From the NCBI GenBank assembly GCA_037974335.1, contig CM075724.1, positions 71,542,850 through 71,606,849 on the forward strand: a stretch of 64,000 nt of DNA. The letters run 5' to 3'. The translations under genes were made by a program, and so were the position numbers. Every line of letters begins with the position of its first letter. Within the stretch, counting starts at the first letter, position 1. This document shows, piece after piece, positions 39,801-47,906 of this stretch. The notes under the pieces were generated by a model. It did not search any database. It worked only from the letters and a program-made list of their open reading frames with translations, and was not told the DNA's origin. The DNA is from Prionace glauca. Its lineage: Eukaryota > Chordata > Chondrichthyes > Carcharhiniformes > Carcharhinidae.

Positions 39801-40535
39801 AAAGGAGAAATGGGAGAATACAAAAATCATTGGCAATCTAATTTTCACTGTTGGGCAAGTGTTGCTGTTCGTCGCGCGGGAACACGCAACATTCACTGCA
39901 AAGACTGTAAAGTAACAACACAAATCAGACCTGAGCGAAAGTTCCGTCAGATTGTTCAGTCATTTTTCTGATATTCACCTGAAGAATTTTACGCCAGCCC
40001 GTTTCTCCCTCATTATCACTCACCGTGTACAATAAGCTCAGTTCCACTGCCATTGGAGATTGATCCATGTTTAAAGCTGCAATAATAGAAACCAGAGTCC
40101 TGGAAATTCACAGTCAGAAGGTGCAATTCGGAAAATCCTTGACCGTGAATCAGGTTCGTTTTGCTTTTCTCGGTCGCCGGATCCAACATCATTTCTTGGC
40201 CGCCTTTCCACCAAGAAGCATGAATTATTGCATTGTCAGCGAAAAGCTGCAGAGAACAATTCATGGTAATATTTGTACCTTTTATCCGAGTCGCACGTTT
40301 GGGCATCTGAACCACCGAGAGAGCGGCCTTGAGCGTAGCTGTCAGAAATGAACACCAACAAGATTATGGGCAGAGGTAATGGTAACCATGCTTTCAATGA
40401 TAATGAAAAATAAAGGTAATAAACAATATACTATATTGCCTTCCCTATTTAATCAAACCATGATAAAAAAAAATATACACCTGTGTAAATAATGCCCAGA
40501 GCCAAAAGGTAATGCAGCAGGTGGAATGCAGACAT
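21741..40535 (-). CDS. Receptor gene B: inhibitory V-C1 Ig-superfamily receptor with ITIM tail (SIRP/NCR3-like)
   Basis: Seven exons join as 40535-40481, 40338-40024, 31884-31603, 23989-23864, 23179-23136, 22112-21999 and 21890-21741: 1086 nt, 361 residues, no internal stop. Residues 1-18 are a signal peptide. The V domain is 19-123 (Cys46, Trp61-Trp62, DSGFYYC with Cys105, J-like GSGTELIV). The C1 domain is 124-217 (Cys143, Trp157, Cys197). The transmembrane helix is about 230-248. The tail has Tyr323 in LTYASL and Tyr346 in VEYAEI, both fitting the ITIM consensus. Known ITIM receptors recruit SHP phosphatases, so an inhibitory surface receptor on leukocytes is inferred. The V/C1 joining and the NxNEL stretch resemble SIRP; the V end also recalls NKp30. 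The ligand cannot be told. Introns measure 142, 8139, 7613, 684, 1023 and 108 nt and hold many transposons. Confidence 0.85.
21999..22112 (-). CDS. Gene B exon 6: cytoplasmic tail
   Basis: A 114-nt phase 0-0 exon between AATTCTAATCAG and CTG|GTAAGA. It encodes 38 residues including CATLNL and the terminal STVYVL. After splicing the tyrosine context is TVYVLA, which does not satisfy the ITIM or ITSM +3 rule. It could be a degenerate tyrosine motif. Confidence 0.75.
22524..22808 (-). mobile_element. Old tRNA-type SINE (SINE-1 family), intron 5 of gene B
   Basis: Shows the SINE-1 order reversed: tail CAGACTCGATGGGCCGAA complement, core TTTGGACTGTGG, and a degenerate tRNA-like end near GGTTCAACTG. 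It is more diverged than the copies at 26641 and 41772. Confidence 0.75.
23136..23179 (-). CDS. Gene B exon 5: short cytoplasmic exon
   Basis: A 44-nt exon with strong acceptor TTTTTCTAACAG and donor CAG|GTCAGT, encoding [15 protein letters not shown] with its split first codon. It changes intron phase from 1 to 0. A later acceptor (ACAG) would open a frame with an early stop, so the first is preferred. Charged, no motif. Confidence 0.75.
23390..23545. repeat. Old dispersed repeat in intron 4 of gene B
   Basis: Contains a stretch like 'gaacatactcaacagatta..ttaccttt.cgggtcagtgtt' and 'ccacagattctgagatttgaata', which resembles a common vertebrate repeat with CTGAGTATTTCCAGCATT. The family assignment is by memory and uncertain. 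The rest of 22809-23863, exon 5 excepted, shows nothing further. Confidence 0.35.
23864..23989 (-). CDS. Gene B exon 4: transmembrane segment
   Basis: A 126-nt phase 1-1 exon between TTCACTAG and G|GTAAGG. It encodes a short stalk ([11 protein letters not shown]), the helix [17 protein letters not shown] and a basic stop-transfer RFKRC. There is no Lys, Arg or acidic residue inside the helix, so pairing with a charged adaptor such as DAP12 is not expected. The acceptor could also be six bases downstream (AAAG|GA) in the same phase. Confidence 0.85.
24001..25114. other. Intron 3 of gene B; possible old LINE relic
   Basis: Nothing coding recognised. 24500-24960 has phrases (AATTCGATCATAACGTGGTCACTATCCCC) that recall the antisense of a CR1-type endonuclease (HN-type DHN.V segment), so an ancient minus-strand LINE is possible. 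The remainder is A/T-rich without structure I can name. Confidence 0.3.
25115..26432. repeat. 658-bp perfect tandem duplication
   Basis: Units 25115-25772 and 25773-26430 appear identical throughout, with the junction at TGACCTG. Each contains an exon-like segment on the plus strand: acceptor TTTAAATTTTGCAG, about 167 nt open from an ATG, and donor ATG|GTGAGT. The peptide ([10 protein letters not shown] start) matches no family I know. On the minus strand the block lies inside intron 3 of gene B. Confidence 0.9.
26641..26984 (-). mobile_element. SINE-1 (tRNA-derived, V-SINE-like core)
   Basis: Nearly complete copy. Reading the minus strand: tRNA-like head with TAGCACAGTGGTTAGCACTG, box B GGTTCGATTCC, core GTGGAGTTTGCACATTCTCC and GGGTGCTCCGGTTTCCTCCC, then tail GATGGGCCGAAGGGCCTG and TTCTATG. 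Flanked by TCATTA at 26635-26640 and 26985-26990, a target-site duplication. Confidence 0.9.
27080..27750 (-). mobile_element. LINE-E RT and 3' part (copy B)
   Basis: The minus strand encodes an RT palm around TSLDIKALF and [12 protein letters not shown], then HSTVNSNI and SSDAEG, followed toward 27080 by a 3' segment with ACAGTACTGTTAAGCGAGAG. It continues the LINE-E fragment at 30485-30915; LINE-D separates them. Bases 26985-27080 hold nothing recognised. Confidence 0.65.
27755..30484 (+). mobile_element. LINE-D (copy B), itself split by a second LINE-D
   Basis: The plus strand at 27755-28404 encodes the LINE-D C-terminus ([51 protein letters not shown], to FKSCVDRL). It resumes at 30313 with [18 protein letters not shown] and the tail to 30484. 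The gap is an opposite-strand LINE-D. The outer copy is 5'-truncated and corresponds to 19371-19810 in copy A. Confidence 0.85.
28405..30312 (-). mobile_element. LINE-D inserted in LINE-D
   Basis: 5'-truncated copy, minus strand. From 30237 downward it encodes linker and [86 protein letters not shown], then [11 protein letters not shown], the QFWLPHL block and a broken C-terminus. It ends with (TTCTTAT)n at 28405. Flanking AGGTT and AGGTTT mark the target inside the outer LINE-D. A handful of frame breaks. Confidence 0.85.
30485..30915 (-). mobile_element. LINE-E fragment (copy B)
   Basis: Inverted counterpart of 18905-19370. It carries the same [14 protein letters not shown] and EAQIGFH region in degenerate form and joins L2 at 30916 with AAAGTTG at the junction. 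Confidence 0.75.
30916..31392 (+). mobile_element. L2 3' end in intron 3 of gene B
   Basis: The plus strand encodes [37 protein letters not shown] and [14 protein letters not shown]. The 3' UTR follows with GTAAGAAACAATACTTTTCA and AATAATAAATCAAATCAA. It is internally deleted relative to copy A. It lies about 200 bases downstream of the C1 exon in the direction of transcription, on the opposite strand. Confidence 0.9.
31603..31884 (-). CDS. Gene B exon 3: C1-set Ig domain
   Basis: A 282-nt phase 1-1 exon between acceptor TTCATTTGCAG and donor CAGG|GTAAGAG. It begins [10 protein letters not shown] and includes [30 protein letters not shown] and VYTCQISH, the classical C1 series (CxAxxFxP, W, YxxSSxL, YxCxxxH). 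The W.KN.NEL stretch is close to SIRP constant domains. No second constant exon was found before the transmembrane exon, unlike mammalian SIRP with three Ig domains. Confidence 0.9.
33180..33383. mobile_element. Fold-back SINE-H copy with 59-bp perfect arms
   Basis: Left arm 33181-33239 and right arm 33289-33347 are exact reverse complements, with a 49-base loop. The right arm plus 33348-33383 is the usual SINE-H 3' part (AAATAAATCGGTTGGACTAA, CCAACGCCGGCAAACCCACA). TTTCTAAGGAAAAC at 33166-33179 and 33384-33397 is a 14-base target-site duplication. Confidence 0.9.
34553..35456 (+). mobile_element. LINE-A 3' part inserted in LINE-C
   Basis: Open for about 258 codons from 34593: [85 protein letters not shown], ending at DEKGLV, then GGGCCAAAGGGCCTG and a short TTCTATG tail. 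5'-truncated just before the FADD box. Little decayed, so fairly young. Confidence 0.9.
36976..40023 (-). other. Intron 2 of gene B, part duplicated in A and C
   Basis: No exon recognised. It aligns inverted with 7475-11518 and with 60737-64000. It contains no LINE-A at the site where copy A has one. Short frames, for example those around 39193-39572, recur in A only through DNA similarity. Confidence 0.6.
40024..40338 (-). CDS. Gene B exon 2: V-set domain with J-like end
   Basis: A 315-nt phase 1-1 exon between acceptor TTTCTGACAG and donor CACG|GTGAGT. It shows canonical V-set marks: MNCS (B-strand cysteine), ASWW (core tryptophan), SELHLLTV, then DSGFYYC (F-strand cysteine). The G strand GSGTELIVH has the GxGTxLxV pattern of a J segment already fused in the germline, as in SIRP, NKp30 and NITR. 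One N-glycosylation sequon (NIT) lies just before the first cysteine. The exon is intact. Confidence 0.9.
40481..40535 (-). CDS. Gene B exon 1: signal peptide
   Basis: Reads [18 protein letters not shown] plus one base of the next codon, followed by donor G|GTGTAT. The hydrophobic core [11 protein letters not shown] fits a cleavable signal peptide. The start is chosen because it is the only ATG in frame with this core and is conserved, with Pro for Ser at position 2, in copy A. Intron phase is 1, as usual for Ig-superfamily leader exons. Confidence 0.85.
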
Positions 40536-41280
40536 TCTGTGCAAAGTCGATGAATCTATTCTGAAAGTCAGCGAGAACACTGACGGGTGCGAGAAATGGA
40601 GAGATTTGAAGAGAACCAGACGTTAGATGCGCTGTAATATCAAGCAGCGGAGGATAACAGAATTACAACATCAATGTACTTGTTTTGCCTTAACGTCAGA
40701 GCTGAGATCACACCGTGGTAGTTGAAACCAAACATACCAATGTTTTTCGAGAGAATATGGAACATTTCAGTATCACATGAAAGTTTCCGTATTGGTACAG
40801 ATTTTATCTAATTAAAGATGTGACCAAGTGGTTTCAAGTACCTTTGTGCGGCCAATACTGTCCGGTTCTATTTTCAGCATCTTTAATTCAATTTCTTGGG
40901 GCCACTGTGTCAGTCATGCTGATAAACAGCACCAAGGCTGTGGCCTTGGTGCTGTTTATCAGCATGTCCTTTTTTACAGATTCCAACCTGAAAACAACAT
41001 TTCAGATGGGACGCAGTGAAATTGATTGGCCTTTCTGACATCAAAAAGATAGAAATGATAGAATTGTACCTCAGACCGAATTAATTTACACTGCCCTCAA
41101 AAAAAACTTTAGACAGGATGTGTTCTTTCCTTGGCAAAATGGATTTTAATTTTTATCCAAAAGATAACTAAATCTGATTGGTTTATAAAGTTGCTGATAC
41201 CGCATTGCAGCCTATGTTTGAAACATGCTGTTGACGATCGCTGCTACTGTTGATGTTGCGGCTTTAAAATGATTTACGGG
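40536..41280 (-). promoter_or_regulatory. Probable 5' flank of gene B
   Basis: About 745 bases upstream of the start codon, bounded by LINE-E tails. This must hold the promoter if transcription begins close to the leader exon, but no TATA box or initiator can be pinned down. It contains the 52-bp palindrome at 40915-40966. Confidence 0.35.
40915..40966. repeat. Perfect 24-bp palindrome with TGTG loop
   Basis: CATGCTGATAAACAGCACCA and its full 24-base arm are followed by TGTG and the exact reverse complement. The outer 12 bases of the 40915 arm are absent from the same place in copy A. Confidence 0.9.
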
Positions 41281-41725
41281 ATTCAGGCGTTGAATGTTAG
41301 GCGAGCGTTTATTATCCATCACTATTTGCCTTTGAGAAAGTGGTAATAAGATGCATTCTTCAACCACTGCATTCTCAGGTGTGTGCACATCTTCAGTGCT
41401 GTTCGGGGATTAATTCCTGGATTTGGACACAGGTAACTGTGAGGGAATGGTGATATATTTCCAGGTCACGACGGTGAATAACTTTGAAGGGAACGAGCAT
41501 GTGGTGATGTTCTCAAGTATCTGCTGCCCTTGTCCTTCTCGGTGGTACAGTCGCAGTTTCTTTTTATTCATTAGACATGGGCGTCGCTGGTTATGATGTG
41601 GAGATGCCGGCGTTGGACTGGCGTGAGAACAATCAGCAAACTGTACTGGCCTGCATTTATTGTCCATAAATCCTAGTTGCCCGCAGGCAGTTGTGAGTTA
41701 ACCCATTGCTGTGGCTCTGGAGTTG
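41281..41725 (-). mobile_element. LINE-E 3' tails, outer edge of block B
   Basis: Inverted counterpart of 5203-5640, including the SINE-H end (GATGCCGGCGTTGGACTGG at about 41604). It marks the end of A-B homology near 41725. Confidence 0.65.
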
Positions 41726-41771
41726 TTATTGTTGTCTGGGTGAATGAATGTTTTTTTTTATAGCTTCTTAC

Positions 41772-42123
41772 GGGCCGCACGGTAGCACAGTGGTTAGCAC
41801 TGCTGCTTCACAGCTCCAGGGTCCTGGGTTCGATTCCCGGCTCGGGTCACTGCCTGTGTGGAGTTTGCACATTCTCCTCGTGTCTGCGTGGGTTTTCTCC
41901 GGGTGCTCCGGTTTCCTCCCACAGTCCAAAGACGTGCGGGTTAGGTTCATTGGCTATGCTAAAATTGCCCCTTAGTGTCCTGGGATGTGTTGGTTAGAGG
42001 GATTAGCAGGTAAATGTGTAGGGATATGGGGATAGGGTCTGGGTGGGATTGTGTTCGGTGCAGACTCGATGGGCCGAAGGGCCTGTTTCTGCACTGTAGG
42101 GTTCTATGTCTATGTCTATGTCT
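41772..42123 (+). mobile_element. SINE-1, best-preserved copy
   Basis: Pol III box A TAGCACAGTGG (41783-41793) and box B GGTTCGATTCC (41827-41837) show tRNA ancestry. Core GGGTGCTCCGGTTTCCTCCC is V-SINE-like. The 3' end GATGGGCCGAAGGGCCTGTT and (TCTATG)n match the LINE-A/B tails, so those LINEs probably mobilised it. A long T run precedes it. Confidence 0.9.
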
Positions 42124-42588
42124 GAATGCAAAATCATGGTCCATACAAGAAAGACATGCATGATTGAAGCTGAAAAGAAAAGGCATTGCAGCTGATCTTG
42201 GGCTTGATCAGAGTCTTGATCTTGGCTGAAAGGTAGAGACGTTATGGAAGGTATAGATCTGCTTGTGAATGAGGCGTTAATGGGGGCAAATATTTTCCGT
42301 TGGAGTCGAAGTCATGCTGCGAATGAAAAACTGTTATTCTGCTGAATACTTGTTACTGTTGGTGACCGATCACCTTTGCTCTGATTGTATTAATGATTGG
42401 ATAATGGAGTTCTTAATGCTACTGGTCAGGATATGATTATGGTTGAGGCGGGAGACAAATAGATATGACTCAGGTATTGTGCTCGTAACCGAACAATGCT
42501 GGAGTTTTACTAAGTATAATTACAATTTTGCTTTTGCAATGATGCTTACGATTAACTTTTGTTGTATGTGACTGGTTGATGCATCTGC

Positions 42589-42882
42589 GGTGGCATAATG
42601 GATTAGTAATCCATGTCCATGGATTAGTAATCCAGGTTACCCTGGATAATGCTCCGGGGACCAGAATTCAAATTCCATCAGGATTTATTGAGAAATTTGA
42701 ATTCAAGAATAATCAAAGTATAACGATGACTTATCTGTCGATAACGATGGCCGTTGTCGATAGATGGAAATCTGTCACTCTTTCATGGTTTGCAAGTGAC
42801 TACAGACCCAGGCAATGTGGCTGACATGTAAATGCTCACAGAAATGGCCTGGCAACCACACAGTTAAAGGGCAATTAAGGAG
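42589..42882 (+). mobile_element. tRNA-type SINE with LINE-E-like end
   Basis: Begins GGTGGCATAATGGATTAGTA (tRNA-like head), passes GGGGACCAGAATTCAAATTC and GACTACAGACCCAGGCAATG, and ends near AAAGGGCAATTAAGGAGCC. The end echoes the LINE-E GGGCAACTAGGGATGG tail. A short internal repeat (GGATTAGTAATCCA twice) is present. Bases 42124-42588 and 42883-43159 show nothing recognisable. Confidence 0.6.
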
Positions 42883-43367
42883 CCAGCAGCGTTCACACCT
42901 CCGCAACGAATGGGAACTGCTGGTTGCTAACTAAAGCTTGACGTTATTTGTGCGGGTGAATGTTTGAGAATGATGGTTAGGACTCACTGAAGCATGAGTG
43001 TACTAAGAATGGGAAATGGCAAAAAATATACAAGTTATAGCATAAATATAAAATCAGGGAATGAATATATGGGCAGCTGTACTAATTAATGATATATGTT
43101 CAGCATTACTAAAACGATTAATTAGCACATTCACAAGAACACTAAATGTAAAGGGAAACGAATAGAAACACATAGAAATTAGATTCAGGAGTAGGTCATT
43201 CGGCCCTTCGAGCCTGCTCCGCCATTCATTTTGATCATAGCTGATAATCGATTCAAATAATACTTGACCCCTTTAGCACCAAGAGCTCTATCTTATTTCT
43301 TCTTGAAATAAGACAACATTTCGGTCTCAATTACTTCCTGTGGTAATGAATTTGTTAAGGGTTGGGG

Positions 43368-44665
43368 GGGGGGGGGGTCGTGCCTTACGAACCTGGTAGA
43401 ATTTTTTGAGGAGGTGACAAAAACGGTCAACGAAGAACGAGCCGATGATGCTGTCTATATGGAATTCAGCAAGGCGTTTGACAAAGTCCCTCATGGTAAG
43501 TTGGTTGAAAAGGTATCTAGATGGATTGATAACTGGCTTGGTAATAGAAGACAGAGAGTAGTAGTGGTGGAGTAGTAGAGTCTTTTTCTAGCTGGAGGTC
43601 TGTCAGTAGTGGTGTGCCGCAGGGCTCAGTACTGGGACCTCTTCTATTTGTAATATGCATAAGTGACTTGGAAGAGGGAGTAAGTGATGTGATCAGCAAG
43701 TTTGCAGATGACACGAAGATGGCTGTACTGGCGGACAGTGAGGAGGAGTGTCAGGCAATACAGCAGGATATAGATAGGCTGGTATGTTGGGCAGAGAAAT
43801 GGCAGATGGAATTTAATCCATCTAAGGTGATGCATTTTGGAAGAAATAATGTACGGGGGAGTTACATGATAAAGGGAAGACCCATTAAGAGTATAGAAAA
43901 GCAGAAGGACCTGGGGGTGCAAATGTACAAGTTTTTGAAGGTGGCAGTACAGGTGTGAAGAATGCTTATGGTATGCTAGCTTTTATAGGAAGGGGTACAG
44001 AGTACAAGAACTGACATCGAATGCTGCAGTTGTATAGGACGTTGGTTAGACCGCATTTGGAGTACTGCATCCAGTTCTGGTCGCCTTACGACCGGAAGGA
44101 AGTGGAGACCCTGGAGAGAGTGCAAAGGAGGTTTCCCAGGACGCTGCCTGGTATGGAAGGACTGGGTCATGAGGAAAGGTTGGGCAAATTGAGGCTGTTT
44201 TCCTTTGATCCGCCTTATTGTTCAAAAAGGGGCATACACGCGGTGGGTCGTGCGATGGCTGCTCTTGGAATTTTCGACAGTAGTCTCGTGCTTCACGTCA
44301 TTAGTGTATGCTTAAAATGGACCAGCTGATGGGCAACACAACGGCTCAGTGACAATCACTATTTGCTGTACAGATACATGGATTTGGGGCAGTATCTGTG
44401 GGAGTTTGCGCATTCTCCCCGTGCTTGTGTGGGTTTTCTCCGGGTGCTCCGCTTTCCTCCCACATCCCAAAGATGTGCTCTTAGGCTGATTGGTGTAACA
44501 AATTGTCCCTAAATTAATCTCCCCTTAATCTGGTTTCCAATGTGGAGTGCCGTAAGCGTAGACAAGGGTCATGGGTGGAAGAGGGACAATGTTAAAATGG
44601 CAGTGTGGGCTCGTTGGGCCGAAGGGGCTGTTTCCCGTGCTGTGTTGTTCTTTGTTCTTTGCTCT
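43368..44665 (+). mobile_element. LINE-C with 3' UTR, inserted in LINE-G
   Basis: After a G run (43363-43377) the plus strand encodes [87 protein letters not shown] and MEGLGHEERLGKLRLFS. It then jumps to the 3' UTR at about 44215 (GGGGCATACACGCGG) and ends in TTCTTTG units. The last part of the coding region is deleted. Confidence 0.85.
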
Positions 44666-45661
44666 TTGAATTCCACAGATTCAACACACTCGAGGTGAAG
44701 ACATTTCTTCTCAACTCAGTTCTAAAAGATTTACTCCTTATTCTCAAGCTATGACTCCTAGTTCTGGACCCCCCAACATTGGACACATTCATTCTGTATC
44801 TACTCTGTCTAACCATGCTAGAATTTGTAAAGTTTCAATGCATTCTCCTCTCGCTCTTCTAAACTCCAGTGAATAAAATCTTAACACCTTACTCTCCCCT
44901 CAAATGACAGAGCTGCCAACCCAGGAACGAGTCTGGTAAACCTTTGCTGTCCCCTATCTGTAGCCAACCTTTTTCAGTTAAGGACATCAAAACGGCACAC
45001 AATACTCCAGGTGTGGCTTCACCAATGTCCTATAAAATTGATACAAAAATATTTACCCCTATATCCAAAACCTTTCGCCATGAATTACCTTTCCAACAAA
45101 ACTTGCCTTCTTTCACGCCTGCTGTACGTGCTTCTTTTCAGCGACTAATGCACGAGGAGGCCAAGCCTTGCTGAGTATCCAGCTGTCTCAGTTTCTACCC
45201 TTTCAAGTAATAATTTGTCTTCCTGTTACTGTTACCAAAGTGGATAACCTCATATGTATCTACATTAAACATATGCCCACACGCTCAGCCTACCCAAATT
45301 ACACTGAAACATCACTGCATCCACCTCACAGCTCACCCTCCCACCCAACTTTGTTTTATTTTCAAATTTGGAGATAATACATTCAATTTTCCTTCCAAAT
45401 CGTTAATATATAACTGTTGGGACCTGGGCACAGTTGCCTGCAGAAGCTCACTCGTTACTGACTGCCAATCAGAAAAAGACCCATTTATGTCAACTCTTTG
45501 CTTCCTGTGTACGAACCATCTTTCTATCTATTTCATGTCATTACCTACAATCCCATGTGTTTTAACTTTACATAGTAGTTTGTTATGTGAGACCTTATTA
45601 AAAACCTTGTGAAACTCTAAATAAGCCAGATCCACTAACTCCCTTTGGCTAACTCTGCTCG

Positions 45662-46925
45662 TTGCATAGAACATAGAACATAACAGCACAAACAGGCCCT
45701 TCGGCCCTCGAGTTGCGCCGATCACATCAACCCCATCAATCTATAGACCTATCGATAACCCCCAATCCCATTAAACCCCATATACTCATCCAGAAGTCTT
45801 TTCAAAGACCCCAGCGAGTTCGCCTCCACCACCGATGACGGCAGCCGATTCAATTCACTCACCACCCTCTGAGTGAAAAACTTACCCCTAACATCACCTC
45901 TGTACTTCCCTCCCCGCACCTTAAATCTGTGTTCTCTCGTAGCGACCATTTCAACCCGGGGAAATAGCCTCTGAGAGTCCACCCTATCTATTCCTCTCAA
46001 CATTTTATAAACTTCTATCAGGTCGCCTCTCAACCTTCGCCTCTCCAGGGAAAAGAGTCCCAGCTCCCTCAACCTATCTTCATAAGGCATGCCTCCCAGC
46101 CCAGGCAACATCCTTGTAAATCTCCTCTGCACCCTTTCAATAGCTTCTACGTCTTTCCTATAGTGAGGCGACCAGAACTGCGCGCAGTACTCCGAATGAG
46201 GCCTGACGAGGGTCCTGTAAAGTTTCAGCATTACCTCCCGACTCCTAAACTCAATCCCTCGATTAATGAAGGCCAGTACACCATACGCCTTCTTGACCAC
46301 CTCCTCCACCTGCGAGGCCGATTTAAGAGTCCTGTGGACCCGGACCCCGAGATCCTTCTACTCTTTAACGCTACTAAGACTCCTGCCCTTGATAGTGTAC
46401 TCGTTCATCCCGTTGGTTCTGCCAAAATGGACGACTACACATTTATCCGCGTTGAAGTCCATCTGCCACTTCTCCGCCCATTCCTGCATCCTATCTATGT
46501 CCTGCTGCAACTTTTGACATCCTTCCAGACCATCCACAACACCGCCGACCTTCGTGTCATCAGCAAACTTGCTAACCCATCCCTCCACTTCCTCATCCAG
46601 GTCATTTATGAAAATGACAAACAGCAAGGGTCCCAGAACAGATCCCTGGGGCACCCCACTGGTGACTGACCTCCATTCCGAAAAAGACCCATCCACAACC
46701 ACTCTCTGCCTTCTGCAGGCAAGCCAGTTCTGGATCCACAAGGCCAAAGGCCCTTGGATCCCATGCCCTCTCACCTTCTCAAGATGTCTTGCATGGGGGA
46801 CCTCATCAAAACCCTTGCTGAAATCCATGTACACTACGTCCACGGCACTTCCTTCATCAATGTGTTCAGTCACATTATCGAAGAACTCAACTAGGCTCGT
46901 AAGGCACGGCCTGCCCTTGACAAAT
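45662..46925 (-). mobile_element. LINE-B, 5'-truncated, inserted in LINE-G
   Basis: The minus strand encodes [84 protein letters not shown], then (after one break near 46360) [36 protein letters not shown] and the DEYMGFNGIGGYR end. TTCTATG tail at 45662. Few mutations. Confidence 0.9.
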
Positions 46926-47245
46926 CCATCCTCATAGAATTTCAATAGATCCATCAAGCCTGAATTCCTTTCTGCAAATTTATGCTGATTTCGTTTGATT
47001 ATACCACTCACTGCCTTCCAAATGCTGAGTTATGAAATCTTCGATAATGAACTCCAGCAATTTCCCAGTACAGACATTAGGCTCACGAGTCTGTAGTCCC
47101 CTGCTTTCTTTCTACCTGCCTTTTTGAATACTGGTCTTATACATTAGCTACCTTCAAATCAGTAGAAAACAGTTCAGAATCCAAAGATTTTGGAAAATAA
47201 CAACCAATGACTTGTAGTTCGGGAGGGTTTTTGTTTATTTTGGTG

Positions 47246-47289
47246 AAAGGCCGAAGGGCCTGTTTGTGCTGTAATGTTCTATGTTCTAT
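47246..47289 (+). mobile_element. 44-base LINE-B tail micro-insertion
   Basis: Only AAAGGCCGAAGGGCCTGTTT and the following tail units are inserted, flanked by GGTG at 47242-47245 and 47290-47293. It lies in the LINE-C 5' UTR. Confidence 0.8.
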
Positions 47290-47906
47290 GGTGCTCCGTA
47301 GCGGGAGATTGGCGCGGGGGCTGCTGGGAAGGGAGCGCGGGAATATAAAAAGACGGCCAAGGTAGATAGTGGGCAGCGTCGGGAGCGGGCAGCGGAGGGG
47401 GACGGGAAGCAGAGTGAGAGGTAAAAGGGCTTAAGCTCACTGGGCTTGGGCGAGCGCAGGCTTGGTAACAGGACTTAATAGGACACCTTAACAGGGGTCA
47501 AACATAATGGCAGGGTCTAGGGTTACACGTGTTCACTGTGTTCGTTGTCATATGTGGACATTTCTGGAGACAGCACATTTCCCGAAAGCCCACATATGCG
47601 GTAAATGTCTAGAGGTGCAGCGATTAAGGGCCCGGGTGAAGCAGCTGGAACTGAGGCTGGAGGATATGTTTTTAGTTAGGGAAAATGAGGAAATAATGGA
47701 TAGGGACAGTAACACTGATTCCATTCACTCACCACCCTCTGAGTGAAAAACCTACCCCTAACATCACCTCTGTACTTCCCTCCCTGCACCTTAAATCTGT
47801 GTCCTCTCGTAGCGACCATTTCAACCCGGGGAAATAGCCTCTGAGAGTCCACCCTATCTATTCCTCTCAACATTTTATAAACTTCTATCAGGTCGCCTCT
47901 CAACCT

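Noticed and set aside
40024-40338. V exon as a rearranging Ig or TCR V segment
   Set aside because: The J-like strand is already fused, a splice donor follows directly, and no heptamer is visible.
41783-41837. Candidate tRNA gene from boxes A and B
   Set aside because: Boxes belong to the SINE head. No acceptor stem or anticodon arm can be folded.
41748-41975. Frame over SINE-1 encoding a Ser-rich peptide, mirrored at 26784
   Set aside because: Arises from the tRNA-like and core sequence of a SINE, with no protein role.
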